Part shown: positions 17,497-25,834 of the stretch, piece after piece
Layout: the number at the start of each line of letters is the position of its first letter
Position numbering within the stretch: the first letter of the stretch is position 1
Assembly: GCA_031426915.1 (NCBI GenBank)
Contig: JASJPB010000041.1
Span: 43,366 to 107,365 of the forward strand
DNA: 64,000 nt
DNA from: Sulfurimicrobium sp031426915
Lineage (GTDB): Bacteria > Pseudomonadota > Gammaproteobacteria > Burkholderiales > Sulfuricellaceae
Direction: 5' to 3'
Program-made: the position numbers and the translations under genes
The notes under the pieces: model-generated
Databases searched by the model: none
What the model saw: the letters and a program-made list of their open reading frames with translations, nothing else
What the model was told of the DNA's origin: nothing

Positions 17497-17745
17497 ATGT
17501 TAACTGTCAACATCCACGACGCCAAGACCCAGCTCTCCCGTCTGGTAGATCAGGCCGCGCGAGGGGAAACCTTCATCATCGCCAAGGCCGGGAAACCCAT
17601 GGTCAAGGTCGTTGCGCTTGAGGCCGCTGATATCGAAACAGCGCGCCGGCTGGGTTTCATGGCCGGGGAGATCAGCGTGCCGGATGATTTCGACCGGATG
17701 GGAAGTGACGTGATCGCCGAGTTATTCGACGGGAAACCGGTTTGA
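17497..17745 (+). CDS. Phd/YefM-family antitoxin
   Basis: This is an 82-residue antitoxin and DNA-binding repressor. The N-terminal MLTVNIHDAKTQLSRLVDQA and IIAKAGKPMVKVV are the Phd/YefM fold. The C-terminal part (GEISVPDDFDRM, VIAELFDGK) is the usual segment that wraps and inhibits a PIN toxin. It is encoded directly before the PIN gene with a 4-bp TTGA overlap, the standard antitoxin-first arrangement. A palindromic site lies just upstream. The pair sits inside the sugar operon between pseI and a second SpsF gene, which suggests later insertion. Confidence 0.92.
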   Translation: MLTVNIHDAKTQLSRLVDQAARGETFIIAKAGKPMVKVVALEAADIETARRLGFMAGEISVPDDFDRMGSDVIAELFDGKPV

Positions 17746-18128
17746 ACCTTTTGCTCGACACCCATCTGCTGCTATGGGCTGCCGGCCAGCCGGACCGACT
17801 ACCAACTCTCGTGCGGGACTTGTTGCTGGATTCGGCAAACCAGCCTGTTTTCAGCTCCGCCAGCCTGTGGGAAATCACCATCAAGCGTGGACTGGAGCGC
17901 CCCGACTTTAATGTTGACCCGCGCCGTTTATGGCGTTTGTTACTGGCGAATGGTTACCGCGAGTTGCCGGTCACCAGCGAGCACGCCATGGCAATACATG
18001 AATTGCCCCTGTTACACAAAGACCCTTTCGACCGCATCCTCGTCGCCCAGGCCCGCATAGAAGCCATGATACTGCTCACCGCAGATACTCTGGTGGCCGC
18101 CTATGGCGAGGGTGTGCGGCAAGTATGA
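17742..18128 (+). CDS. vapC: PIN-domain ribonuclease toxin (VapC family)
   Basis: This is a 128-residue PIN-domain toxin that would cleave RNA when freed from its antitoxin. Acidic metal-site residues are visible in LLLDTHLLLWA (Asp), SSASLWEITIKR (Glu) and KDPFDRILVAQA (Asp), with a final LTAD. The TTG start at 17742 overlaps the antitoxin stop. The 3' end overlaps the next sugar gene (ATGA at 18125), so the module is wired into the operon rather than separated from it. The reading frame is intact. Confidence 0.9.
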   Translation: MNLLLDTHLLLWAAGQPDRLPTLVRDLLLDSANQPVFSSASLWEITIKRGLERPDFNVDPRRLWRLLLANGYRELPVTSEHAMAIHELPLLHKDPFDRILVAQARIEAMILLTADTLVAAYGEGVRQV

Positions 18129-18886
18129 ATGACACAATCCAGGCCCAAACAATGAAAACCCTCGCCATCATCGAAGCCCGCATGAAATCCACCCGGCTGC
18201 CGGGCAAGAACCTGCGCCCCATCCTCGGCAAGCCCATGCTGGAAATGCTGGTCGAGCGCCTGAAGCACGCAAAAACCCTGGACGGCGTAGTGGTCGCTAC
18301 CACCACTGATCCGTCCGACGACGCCATCGAGCAGACCTGCGCCCGGATTGGCGCCGGATGCTATCGCGGCAGCATGGACGACGTGCTGGACCGGGTATTG
18401 AGCGCGGCGCAGGCTTTCGGCGCGGACACCATCGTCGAAATCACCGGCGACTGCCCGCTGACCGACCCGGCCATGGTGGACGAGATCGTCAACGCCTACC
18501 GCTCCAGCGGCTGCGATTACGTCGGCAATGTGCGCCCTGCCACCCACCCCATCGGACTGGCGATACAGGTTTTCGCCACCCGGGTGCTGGAAGAAACCGC
18601 GCGCTCCACCCAGGACCCCGCGGACCGGGAACATGTTTCGCTCTATATCTACGAGCACCCGGAAAAATTCTCGTTGAAAAACGTGGCAAGCGGGCTGGCG
18701 GAAAAATATCGCAGCTATCGCCTCACCGTCGACACCCCCGAGGACTTTACCGTGGTGAGCGCCGTGTTCGAAGCGCTGTATCCCGCCAACCCGGCCTTCG
18801 GCTTGGCGGAAATGCTGGAGTTCCTCGACGGCAAACCCGAGCTGCTGGCGCTCAACGGCGGAATCGCGCAAAAGGCCGCGCGCTGA
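18125..18886 (+). CDS. Second SpsF-like cytidylyltransferase
   Basis: This is a paralogue of the protein at 13486, with 253 residues. It has TLAIIEARMKSTRLPGKNLR for the nucleotide and TIVEITGDCPLTDPAMVDE for the metal site. It probably activates another acidic sugar with CTP, as it opens a second sugar module. Two starts are possible: ATG 18125, overlapping the toxin stop, and ATG 18152, which begins right at the conserved fold. If the toxin-antitoxin pair was inserted, the second may be the ancestral start. Product specificity is unknown. Confidence 0.75.
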   Translation: MNDTIQAQTMKTLAIIEARMKSTRLPGKNLRPILGKPMLEMLVERLKHAKTLDGVVVATTTDPSDDAIEQTCARIGAGCYRGSMDDVLDRVLSAAQAFGADTIVEITGDCPLTDPAMVDEIVNAYRSSGCDYVGNVRPATHPIGLAIQVFATRVLEETARSTQDPADREHVSLYIYEHPEKFSLKNVASGLAEKYRSYRLTVDTPEDFTVVSAVFEALYPANPAFGLAEMLEFLDGKPELLALNGGIAQKAAR

Positions 18887-19887
18887 TGCCCTATCGCGCC
18901 GCCATCGCCGGATGCGGCCTGATCGGCAGCGAATTTTCAGACACCATGACGCTGCCCGGCGTTTGGTCGCACGCGGATGCCTATTCGCAATGCGCCGGCA
19001 CCGAACTGGTTGCGGTATGCGATCAAAACCAGGAAAAACTGGACCGTTGCGCCACCCGCTGGCACGTGGCGGCGCGTTACACCGATTTTGCCGCCATGCT
19101 GGATGGCGCCCAGCCGGAGATCGTCAGCATCTGCGCGCCGGACGCCGCCCATTACGTCCAGATCAAGACCGCGCTGCAACACCCCGCCGTGCGCGCGGTA
19201 CTGGCCGAAAAACCGCTCGCGCTCGATCTGCGGGAGGCCGCAGAACTGGTGAATATTGCCGCCGAACGGAATGTCGTGCTTGCGGTCAACTACACCCGCC
19301 GTTATGCATCGGGCTTCGAACAGATTCGCATGCAACTCCGCTCGGGAATCCTCGGCACGGTGCAATGCGTATTGGGCCTCTACACCAAGGGCACGCTGCA
19401 CAACGGTGGACACTGGTTCGACCTGGCAGAGTTCCTGATCGGGCCGGTGCAAAGCGTCAGCGCCACGAACCAACTGCACGAAAACGGTGCTGACCCGACG
19501 CTGGACGTGGTGCTGGACTTCGAGTGCGGCGCGACAGGCCACCTCCAGGGTCTCGATTCACGCGCTTTCGCCCTGTTCGAAATGGATATCCTGTGTTCGA
19601 AAGGACGGGTACGTGTCGTCGACTCCGGTTTTTCCATCGAAATCTACCGGCTCGAAGCGAGCCCATTCGGCGCAGGATACCAGCGCCTGGGCTTTTCCGA
19701 AAAACTCGATGGCGGTCTGTCCCACGCCATGCTGCGCGCGGTCGAAGACACAGCTGCCTGCCTCGACACGCACCGCCCCCCCCTCTGCTCTGGAAAGGAT
19801 GCCCTCCAGGCACTGAACATCGGCCTTGCCGCCCATCGCTCGGCGGCAACAGGAAAGGTCGAGGTTTTGCCCGCTATTGCCTCGTAG
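18886..19887 (+). CDS. Gfo/Idh/MocA-family sugar oxidoreductase
   Basis: This NAD(P)-dependent oxidoreductase has 333 residues. The N-terminal Rossmann region (YRAAIAGCGLIGSEF) is followed by VRAVLAEKPLALDL, with the family EKP motif, and a C-terminal beta-sheet domain (GHWFDLAEFLIGPVQSV). Such enzymes oxidise or reduce sugar nucleotides or free sugars. The ATG at 18886 overlaps the preceding stop by one base. It would act with the aminotransferase at 22356 to make an amino sugar. The substrate is not readable from sequence. Confidence 0.85.
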   Translation: MPYRAAIAGCGLIGSEFSDTMTLPGVWSHADAYSQCAGTELVAVCDQNQEKLDRCATRWHVAARYTDFAAMLDGAQPEIVSICAPDAAHYVQIKTALQHPAVRAVLAEKPLALDLREAAELVNIAAERNVVLAVNYTRRYASGFEQIRMQLRSGILGTVQCVLGLYTKGTLHNGGHWFDLAEFLIGPVQSVSATNQLHENGADPTLDVVLDFECGATGHLQGLDSRAFALFEMDILCSKGRVRVVDSGFSIEIYRLEASPFGAGYQRLGFSEKLDGGLSHAMLRAVEDTAACLDTHRPPLCSGKDALQALNIGLAAHRSAATGKVEVLPAIAS

Positions 19888-19954
19888 CCGGGTTGGGCGC
19901 ACGATTATGCTCCAGTCCTCTTTAAGCCTTGCTGCAATAGATAAGGAGAAAGAA

Positions 19955-21244
19955 ATGTCGACGATTACTTCCAGCACCGTTTTTTTCGGATCCCATGTCA
20001 GGTCGCTGCTGTCCGGCATCCTGCTGGTCCTTGCCATGTCATTTTCGAATGCCTATGCCCTCACCCTGACCTCTCCCGCCTTCGCGGCAGGTGCAACCAT
20101 ACCCAATGCCTTCGTTTTCACGCTGGGAGGGCAATGCGGGGGCGGCAACCAGTCGCCGCCGCTGATTTTCGGCAACGTGCCGGACGGAACCCAGAGCTTT
20201 GCGCTGGTGCTGCGCGATCCCGACGGTGGCAACTGGCTGCACTGGAAGATATGGAACATCCCCGCCACCATAGACGCGCTGCCGCACGATTTTTCCGCCA
20301 TCACCACTATCACGCAGGCCAACAATGATTTCGGCACGCTCGGCTACGGCGGCCCCTGCCCGCCCAGCGGCTCGCACCGCTACATTTTTACCCTCTATGC
20401 GCTGAACGTGACCTCCTTCGCGACCGAACCCTCGGAAGCCCAGCTCGCCGCGGCTGCCCTGCAAATCGCCACCCTCACCGCCTACCGCTCGCCAACGGAC
20501 AACGGCGGCTGGACCCCCGCCGAGATACCGCAGAACGGATGGTGGTGGAACGCCAGCGAAAGCGGGCGCGGCTACAGCATCGAACGAAATGCGACCAGCG
20601 GCAACATCTTCCTCGCCGCCTACCTGTATGGACAGACCGGCGCATCCACCTGGCTTTCCGCCGGGTTGATACGCTCCGACCAGAATGACTACACTGGGTC
20701 GCTCTATCAATACGCGGGCGGGCAGTCCCTCGCCGGTGCCTATATCGCGCCGGTCGCCAGCCAGTATGGCACCGCCAGGCTCGATCCGGTCGACTCTACC
20801 CACGCACTGCTCACGCTGACGGGCGCCGGAACAAACCCCGGCATGGTGGTCGCGCTGCGGCGCTTCGAATTCACGCCGGGAAGCCTGGGCGCGCCGGTTT
20901 CCGCGACCGCCCCGGAGTCGGGATGGTGGTGGAGCGCTGCCGAATCCGGGCGCGGCTATTTCCTTGAGATTCAGCAGAACACCGCATTCATTGCCACCTA
21001 TATGTACAACCCGGACGGCACGCCGGTCTGGTATTCCACCTACAACACCATGACTTCGGACACGCAGTTCCAGGGCAACCTGCAGCTCTACGCCAACGGG
21101 CAGAGCGTGGGGGCAGCCTATGTTGCGCCGACCCTGGTCAATGGCAACGTCGGGACGATCCAGTTGCAGTTCAGCAGCAGAACGGCCGGCACGCTGACCT
21201 TGCCGAGCGGTGTGCAGGTGCCGATCACCCGCTTTGCATTTTGA
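19955..21244 (+). CDS. Secreted PEBP (YbhB/YbcL-like) protein with tandem WWWN/SGRG C-terminal module
   Basis: This protein has 429 residues. A signal peptide (LLSGILLVLAMSFSNAYA) is followed by a phosphatidylethanolamine-binding-protein-like domain to about residue 180 (LRDPDGGNWLHWKIWNIPA, YGGPCPPSGSHRYIFTLYAL). Two copies of a module of about 110 residues follow, each opening with GWWWN/S-x3-SGRGY and closing in a TLTL-type strand. The same double module ends the protease at 50332. The ATG at 19955 has an AAGGAG site. The TTGA overlap with the next gene ties a secreted protein to a cytoplasmic transferase, which is odd. Its ligand is unknown. Confidence 0.82.
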   Translation: MSTITSSTVFFGSHVRSLLSGILLVLAMSFSNAYALTLTSPAFAAGATIPNAFVFTLGGQCGGGNQSPPLIFGNVPDGTQSFALVLRDPDGGNWLHWKIWNIPATIDALPHDFSAITTITQANNDFGTLGYGGPCPPSGSHRYIFTLYALNVTSFATEPSEAQLAAAALQIATLTAYRSPTDNGGWTPAEIPQNGWWWNASESGRGYSIERNATSGNIFLAAYLYGQTGASTWLSAGLIRSDQNDYTGSLYQYAGGQSLAGAYIAPVASQYGTARLDPVDSTHALLTLTGAGTNPGMVVALRRFEFTPGSLGAPVSATAPESGWWWSAAESGRGYFLEIQQNTAFIATYMYNPDGTPVWYSTYNTMTSDTQFQGNLQLYANGQSVGAAYVAPTLVNGNVGTIQLQFSSRTAGTLTLPSGVQVPITRFAF

Positions 21245-22341
21245 CTTCGGGCCTGAATATCGTCGCCGTTTGCGGCGACCCCGGCGGCGCCAATGCCGTG
21301 TCGCCGGTGATCGAGTTCTTGCGCGCCGAAAAGCGTGTGACCGTGCATGCCCTCGCCTACCGCCAGGCCCACACCCTGTGGACCGAGCGTAATCTGACGC
21401 ACGAAGTCATTCCGGACAGCACCACCCACGAGGCAATCCGCGCCCAGCTCCAGCACCTCGATGCGCGCCTGGTGCTCGCCGGCACCTCCGTCAATCCGCT
21501 CGAATTCGAGAAACACTACATCGCCGCCGCCCGCGAACTGGGCATTCCCACGCTCGCCGTGATCGACTTCTGGTCCAACTACCGCCTGCGCTTCAGCGAT
21601 GAGCAAGGCGAACTCGTCTTCCTGCCGGACCGCATCGCGGTCATGGATGAGCTGGCACGGGAAGAAATGATCACGGCGGGTTTCCCGCCCGCGCGCCTGA
21701 CAGTCACCGGCCACCCCGCGCTGGATAGCCTGGGAACGCACCGTGCCGCCTTCACTCCAGCACAGCGCGACACCCTCAGGGAAAATCTGTGTGTCGGCCC
21801 GGACGACTGGCTGGTGCTTTACGCCTCCCAGCCGCCCACCTTTTCCGATCACGACGAAAGCACGCCCCCGCCCTGGCTGGATCGCAAGCGCACGGTCGGC
21901 GCGCTGCTCTCGGCGCTGGCCGACCTTGCCCGCGCCCGGGGAAAACGCGCCACGCTGCTCATCCGCCCCCATCCGCGCGAAGATGGTGAAATTTATCGCC
22001 ATCTCATTCACGACACGGTAAGCATCAAGGTCAGCGGCGAAGGTAACTCGCGCGACCTGGCTCTCGCAGCCGACGTCGTGGCAGGAATGAACACCATGTT
22101 TCTGGTGGAAGCCGCCCAGCTCGGCAGGCCCACCCTGAGCATCCGTCTCGATCTTCCGCTGCCGGACGATTTCCCGCCCAACCGTTCGCATCTGACATTC
22201 CCGGTTTACCGCGAGGAGGATCTGCGCAATGCGCTTGACGCCATGCTCGAGGGAGGTGCCTGCCGCCCCGAAACGGCGCCCCATGCGGGCAATGCCGGCC
22301 GGAATGTGGCACAATTGGCGTATTCGATGATCGGCATTTAG
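21241..22341 (+). CDS. GT-B-like protein of the sugar module, specific role unknown
   Basis: This is a 366-residue cytoplasmic protein starting at TTG 21241, which overlaps the previous stop. Two Rossmann-like halves are visible: IVAVCGDPGGANAVSPVIEF at the start and LVLYASQPPTFSDHDES in the middle. Then come RATLLIRPHPRED and a late AADVVAGMNTMFLVEAAQLG, the pattern of glycan- and glycerophosphate-transferring GT-B enzymes and of UDP-sugar 2-epimerase-like folds. It could be a glycosyltransferase or a hydrolase of a nucleotide sugar. I do not recognise a named family. Confidence 0.65.
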   Translation: MTSGLNIVAVCGDPGGANAVSPVIEFLRAEKRVTVHALAYRQAHTLWTERNLTHEVIPDSTTHEAIRAQLQHLDARLVLAGTSVNPLEFEKHYIAAARELGIPTLAVIDFWSNYRLRFSDEQGELVFLPDRIAVMDELAREEMITAGFPPARLTVTGHPALDSLGTHRAAFTPAQRDTLRENLCVGPDDWLVLYASQPPTFSDHDESTPPPWLDRKRTVGALLSALADLARARGKRATLLIRPHPREDGEIYRHLIHDTVSIKVSGEGNSRDLALAADVVAGMNTMFLVEAAQLGRPTLSIRLDLPLPDDFPPNRSHLTFPVYREEDLRNALDAMLEGGACRPETAPHAGNAGRNVAQLAYSMIGI

Positions 22342-22355
22342 AGACAGGAAAGTTC

Positions 22356-23630
22356 GTGGCAAAACTGGCAATCAACGGCGGGGAACCCGTCAGAAAAAAT
22401 CCGTTCCCCCTTTACGTCACCATCGGCGAGGAAGAAAAGCGCGCCGTAATGGAAGTGATGGACAGCACCGTGCTGTCGAAATTTCTCGGCACCTGGTCGC
22501 CGGATTTTTTCGGCGGCCCCCGTGTGCAGAAACTCGAACGCGAGTGGGAGGCCTACTTCGGCGTCAAGCACGCGGTCAGCGTCAATTCCGCCACTTCCGG
22601 GCTATATGCCGCAGTAGGCGCGGCCGGCGTCGGCCCCGGCGACGAGGTGATCGTTTCCCCCTACACCATGTCCGCCTCGGCCGCCGCCGCGCTGGTGTAT
22701 GGCGGCATTCCGGTCTTTGCCGACATCGACCCGGACACCTTCTGCCTGTCGCCAGCCAGCATCCGCGAATGCATCACGCCCCGCACCAAGGCCATCATCG
22801 TGGTCGACATTTTCGGCCACCCGGCCGAAATGAACGAAATCATGGCTATTGCGCGGGAACATGGCCTGATCGTGATCGAGGATACCGCGCAGGCGCCGGG
22901 CGCGACTTACCACGGCAAGTTTGCCGGCACCCTGGCTGACATGGGCGTGTTCAGCCTCAATTACCACAAGACCATCCACTGCGGCGAAGGCGGGATCGTG
23001 GTCACCGACAATGCCGACCTCGCCGAACGCCTGCAGCTCATCCGCAACCACGCTGAAGTGGTGGTGAAGAAAAAGGGCGTGGAAAACATCGTCAACATGG
23101 TGGGCTTCAACTACCGCATGACCGAGATCGAAGCCGCCATTGCCTCGGAGCAACTGAAGAAACTGGAAGGCCTGGTTGCCCCCCGCGTCGAGGCCGCCGA
23201 CTTCCTTACCCGCGAACTGTCCGGTCTGCCCGGCCTGACGCCGCCCGCTGTCCAGCCTGGCGTGCGGCACGGCTACTACATCTACGTCATGAAATACGCT
23301 GCCGCCGCCACCGGCGTACCACGCGAGCGTTTCGTCGCGGCGATGCAGGCCGAAGGCATCCCGCTCGGCCAGGGCTACGTCGAGCCGATCTATCTCCAGC
23401 CCATGTACCAGCAACGCATCGCCTACGGCAAGGACGGCTTCCCCTTCACCTACCCCGGCTACCACGGCACCATCAACTACGAACGCGGCATCTGCCCGGT
23501 CACGGAGCGCATGCATTTCCAGGAACTGCTGCAGGGCGACTTCTGCCATGCCAGCCTGACGCAGGGGGATCTCGAAGACATCGTGCGGGCATTCCACAAG
23601 GTTTTTGAAAACAGGTCTGAACTGGTTTAG
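22356..23630 (+). CDS. DegT/DnrJ/EryC1/StrS-family sugar aminotransferase
   Basis: This PLP-dependent enzyme has 424 residues and aminates a keto sugar. Start is GTG 22356 behind AGGAAAG. The PLP lysine is in FSLNYHKTIHCGEGG, and VIEDTAQAPGATY holds the cofactor aspartate. It is longer than PseC and not its close copy, so it serves a different sugar. Its neighbours (Gfo/Idh oxidoreductase, amidotransferases) suggest an amino sugar that is later amidinated. Start spacing to the previous gene is 14 bp. Confidence 0.9.
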   Translation: MAKLAINGGEPVRKNPFPLYVTIGEEEKRAVMEVMDSTVLSKFLGTWSPDFFGGPRVQKLEREWEAYFGVKHAVSVNSATSGLYAAVGAAGVGPGDEVIVSPYTMSASAAAALVYGGIPVFADIDPDTFCLSPASIRECITPRTKAIIVVDIFGHPAEMNEIMAIAREHGLIVIEDTAQAPGATYHGKFAGTLADMGVFSLNYHKTIHCGEGGIVVTDNADLAERLQLIRNHAEVVVKKKGVENIVNMVGFNYRMTEIEAAIASEQLKKLEGLVAPRVEAADFLTRELSGLPGLTPPAVQPGVRHGYYIYVMKYAAAATGVPRERFVAAMQAEGIPLGQGYVEPIYLQPMYQQRIAYGKDGFPFTYPGYHGTINYERGICPVTERMHFQELLQGDFCHASLTQGDLEDIVRAFHKVFENRSELV

Positions 23631-23708
23631 TTGTGCTTGAGTCGACTGAGAAACATTGGTTTGGTGTAGAACCTTTTCGTATTGCGCCACTTCAATAAGG
23701 AAATTGAT

Positions 23709-23966
23709 ATGGATGCACTTCTGGACATAATAAAAGTGGAAGCAAGACCGGGCTACCTGCTTTACCTTGAATTTGAAAATGGCGAGCAACGTATCTTCGA
23801 CATGACTCCATATATGGAAAAACAACCATTCGTGAGGTTAAAAGCTTATCCATTGTTCGCCATGGCAAATATTGATTACGGCACGGTCGTCTGGCCTGGC
23901 AATATCGACATATCACCTGAAACGCTTTACGACCGGTCACGACTAATATATCCCGATGCGGCCTAA
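23709..23966 (+). CDS. DUF2442-type small protein
   Basis: This is an 85-residue protein with the DUF2442 pattern: a short strand-rich N-terminus (YLLYLEFENGEQRIFDMTPY), then FVRLKAYPLFAMANIDYGTV, and WPGNIDISPETLYDRS near the end. The function is unknown. Members often accompany DUF4160 proteins or toxin-antitoxin-like pairs, but no partner is beside it here. Its base composition is more AT-rich than the flanking sugar genes, which suggests insertion. ATG 23709 follows AAGGAAATTGAT. An in-frame ATG nine codons upstream is less well placed. Confidence 0.75.
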   Translation: MDALLDIIKVEARPGYLLYLEFENGEQRIFDMTPYMEKQPFVRLKAYPLFAMANIDYGTVVWPGNIDISPETLYDRSRLIYPDAA

Positions 23967-24028
23967 GGCTATGGCTGTGTAGCAGCCATGATTCGCCTCC
24001 AACAATCCAGAAACCGAAACTGCTCTCC

Positions 24029-25171
24029 ATGCGATATTGCAAAAAATGCGTCAACCCGGACACCCGGCCCAACATCCATTTCGACGAGGAAGGCGTGTGC
24101 CTGCCGTGTCGTTTTGCCGAGCAGAAAAAGCATCATGAAGTCGACTGGGAGGCGCGCCGCCGGGAACTGGATGACATCATCCAGTGGGGACGCGACCATA
24201 CCTCAAACAGTTACGACTGCATCGTCACGGTCAGCGGGGGCAAGGACAGCATGCGCCAGGCCTTCTATGTGCGCGATGTTCTGAAAGCAAAGCCGCTGCT
24301 GGTCAGTTGCGCCTACCCACCCGAGCAGATGTCCGAACGCGGCGCGCGCAACTTTGCCAACCTGATCGAACATGGTTTCGACACGCTCAGCCTGAGCCTC
24401 AACCCGCAGGTGTGGAAAACCATGATGAACCAGGGTTTTCTCAAATACGCCAACTGGTGCAAATCCACCGAGCTGGCGCTGTACGCGATACCGATCCATG
24501 TCGCCATCGCCTACAAGATACCGCTGATATTCCTGGGCGAGAATCCCGCTTTTACCATTGGCGAACGCACCGGCGGACTGGATGGCGACGCCTCGCGCAT
24601 GAAGTATTCCAACACGCTGGGAGGCGGCACCCCCGACCATCTCATGAGCGAGGACATCACGCCACAGGATGTGCATTTCTACCGTTACCCATCCGACACC
24701 GAGCTCAGTGACGCCAATCTACGGCTGGTCTACCTCGGCTACTACATTGAGGATTTCAACCACTACAGCAACGCCGAATTCGCCATTGCCCGGGGCCTGG
24801 AAATCCGCAACGAACCGCCGGAAAAAATTGGCGACATCAATGGCTATACGGCCCTGGATGAGGATTTCGTCACCGTCAACCAGATGATCAAATACATCAA
24901 GTTCGGTTTTGGCCGCGTCACGGACCAGGCTGCGGAAGGCATCGCGCTGGGCCATATGGATCGCGAGACAGGCATCGACCTGGTTACCCGTTATGACGGA
25001 AAATGCGACCCCGTTTACATCAGACGTTATTGCGAGTATCTCGGCATCAGCGAGGAAAAATTCTGGGAAATCGTCGAATCCGTCCGGGGCAAGGACATCT
25101 GGGAAAAGGATGCCCAGGGCAACTGGAAACTCAAAGTGGACCTGGCGTCCAGCCCCTCTCTGCAGGATTGA
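24029..25171 (+). CDS. wbuX: N-acetyl sugar amidotransferase (WbuX/PseA-like), copy 1
   Basis: This ATP-pyrophosphatase-type enzyme has 380 residues and turns an N-acetyl group into an acetamidino group using ammonia. An N-terminal zinc site has paired cysteines (YCKKCVNPDT and CLPC). The PP-loop is VTVSGGKDS. In Pseudomonas and Campylobacter, WbpG/PseA do this for surface sugars and pseudaminic acid. The HisH- and HisF-like genes that make the ammonia follow after 3 bp, giving the wbuX-Y-Z order. A second, divergent copy closes the cassette at 26694. Confidence 0.9.
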   Translation: MRYCKKCVNPDTRPNIHFDEEGVCLPCRFAEQKKHHEVDWEARRRELDDIIQWGRDHTSNSYDCIVTVSGGKDSMRQAFYVRDVLKAKPLLVSCAYPPEQMSERGARNFANLIEHGFDTLSLSLNPQVWKTMMNQGFLKYANWCKSTELALYAIPIHVAIAYKIPLIFLGENPAFTIGERTGGLDGDASRMKYSNTLGGGTPDHLMSEDITPQDVHFYRYPSDTELSDANLRLVYLGYYIEDFNHYSNAEFAIARGLEIRNEPPEKIGDINGYTALDEDFVTVNQMIKYIKFGFGRVTDQAAEGIALGHMDRETGIDLVTRYDGKCDPVYIRRYCEYLGISEEKFWEIVESVRGKDIWEKDAQGNWKLKVDLASSPSLQD

Positions 25172-25174
25172 ACA

Positions 25175-25834
25175 ATGAAACCCCATATCTGCATCATTGA
25201 CTACGGCATGGGCAACACCCAGTCGGTCGGCAACGCCATCGAATACCTCGGGGCGGATTACCTGATTTCCAGCCGCCGCGAAGACATCCTCGCCAGCACC
25301 GCGCTGATACTCCCCGGCGTAGGCGCATTCGCCGCCGCCATGGAAAACCTCCGCAAACTCGAACTGGTCGACTTGCTGACCGACACGGTGGTCGAAAAAG
25401 GCAAACCCTTCCTCGGCATCTGCCTGGGCATGCAACTGCTGGCGCGGGATTCCGTCGAACTCGGCTTGCATTCAGGACTGGGCTGGATCGAGGGCCACGT
25501 GATTGCATTCGAGCCTTCCCACGAAGTGCGCATTCCCCATGTCGGCTGGAACAACTGCCATATCCGCAAACAGGAACCCCTGTTTCACAATCTTGCCGAA
25601 GATGCGCATTTCTATTTTGACCACAGCTATCACCTGACCTGCCCGCATGACCTGGTCAGCGCCACGTTCGATTACGGCGGCCATTTCGTGGCATCCGTGC
25701 AGAAAGACAACATCTTTGCCACCCAGTTTCACCCGGAAAAAAGCCAGCGTCACGGCCTCAAACTGTTGAGGAATTTCCTCAATTACGCCGCCGCCCCTTC
25801 CGGGAAAACCGCACAGGAACCCACACCATGCTGA
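25175..25834 (+). CDS. wbuY: HisH-like glutamine amidotransferase of sugar amidination (WbuY)
   Basis: This class I glutamine amidotransferase has 219 residues and releases ammonia from glutamine for the sugar amidotransferase. The catalytic Cys is in FLGICLGMQLL and the His-x-Glu is in FATQFHPEKSQ, so it should be active. It resembles histidine-pathway HisH, but its only neighbours are sugar amidotransferases and a HisF-like protein that lacks a catalytic residue. That argues for the WbuY role rather than histidine synthesis. The start is 3 bp after wbuX. The 3' end overlaps the HisF-like gene by 7 bp. Confidence 0.88.
   Translation: MKPHICIIDYGMGNTQSVGNAIEYLGADYLISSRREDILASTALILPGVGAFAAAMENLRKLELVDLLTDTVVEKGKPFLGICLGMQLLARDSVELGLHSGLGWIEGHVIAFEPSHEVRIPHVGWNNCHIRKQEPLFHNLAEDAHFYFDHSYHLTCPHDLVSATFDYGGHFVASVQKDNIFATQFHPEKSQRHGLKLLRNFLNYAAAPSGKTAQEPTPC

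Noticed and set aside
18125..18128. The toxin-antitoxin insertion might have broken a sugar gene
   Set aside because: Both flanking sugar genes are full length with intact motifs. No truncated remnant is seen on either side.
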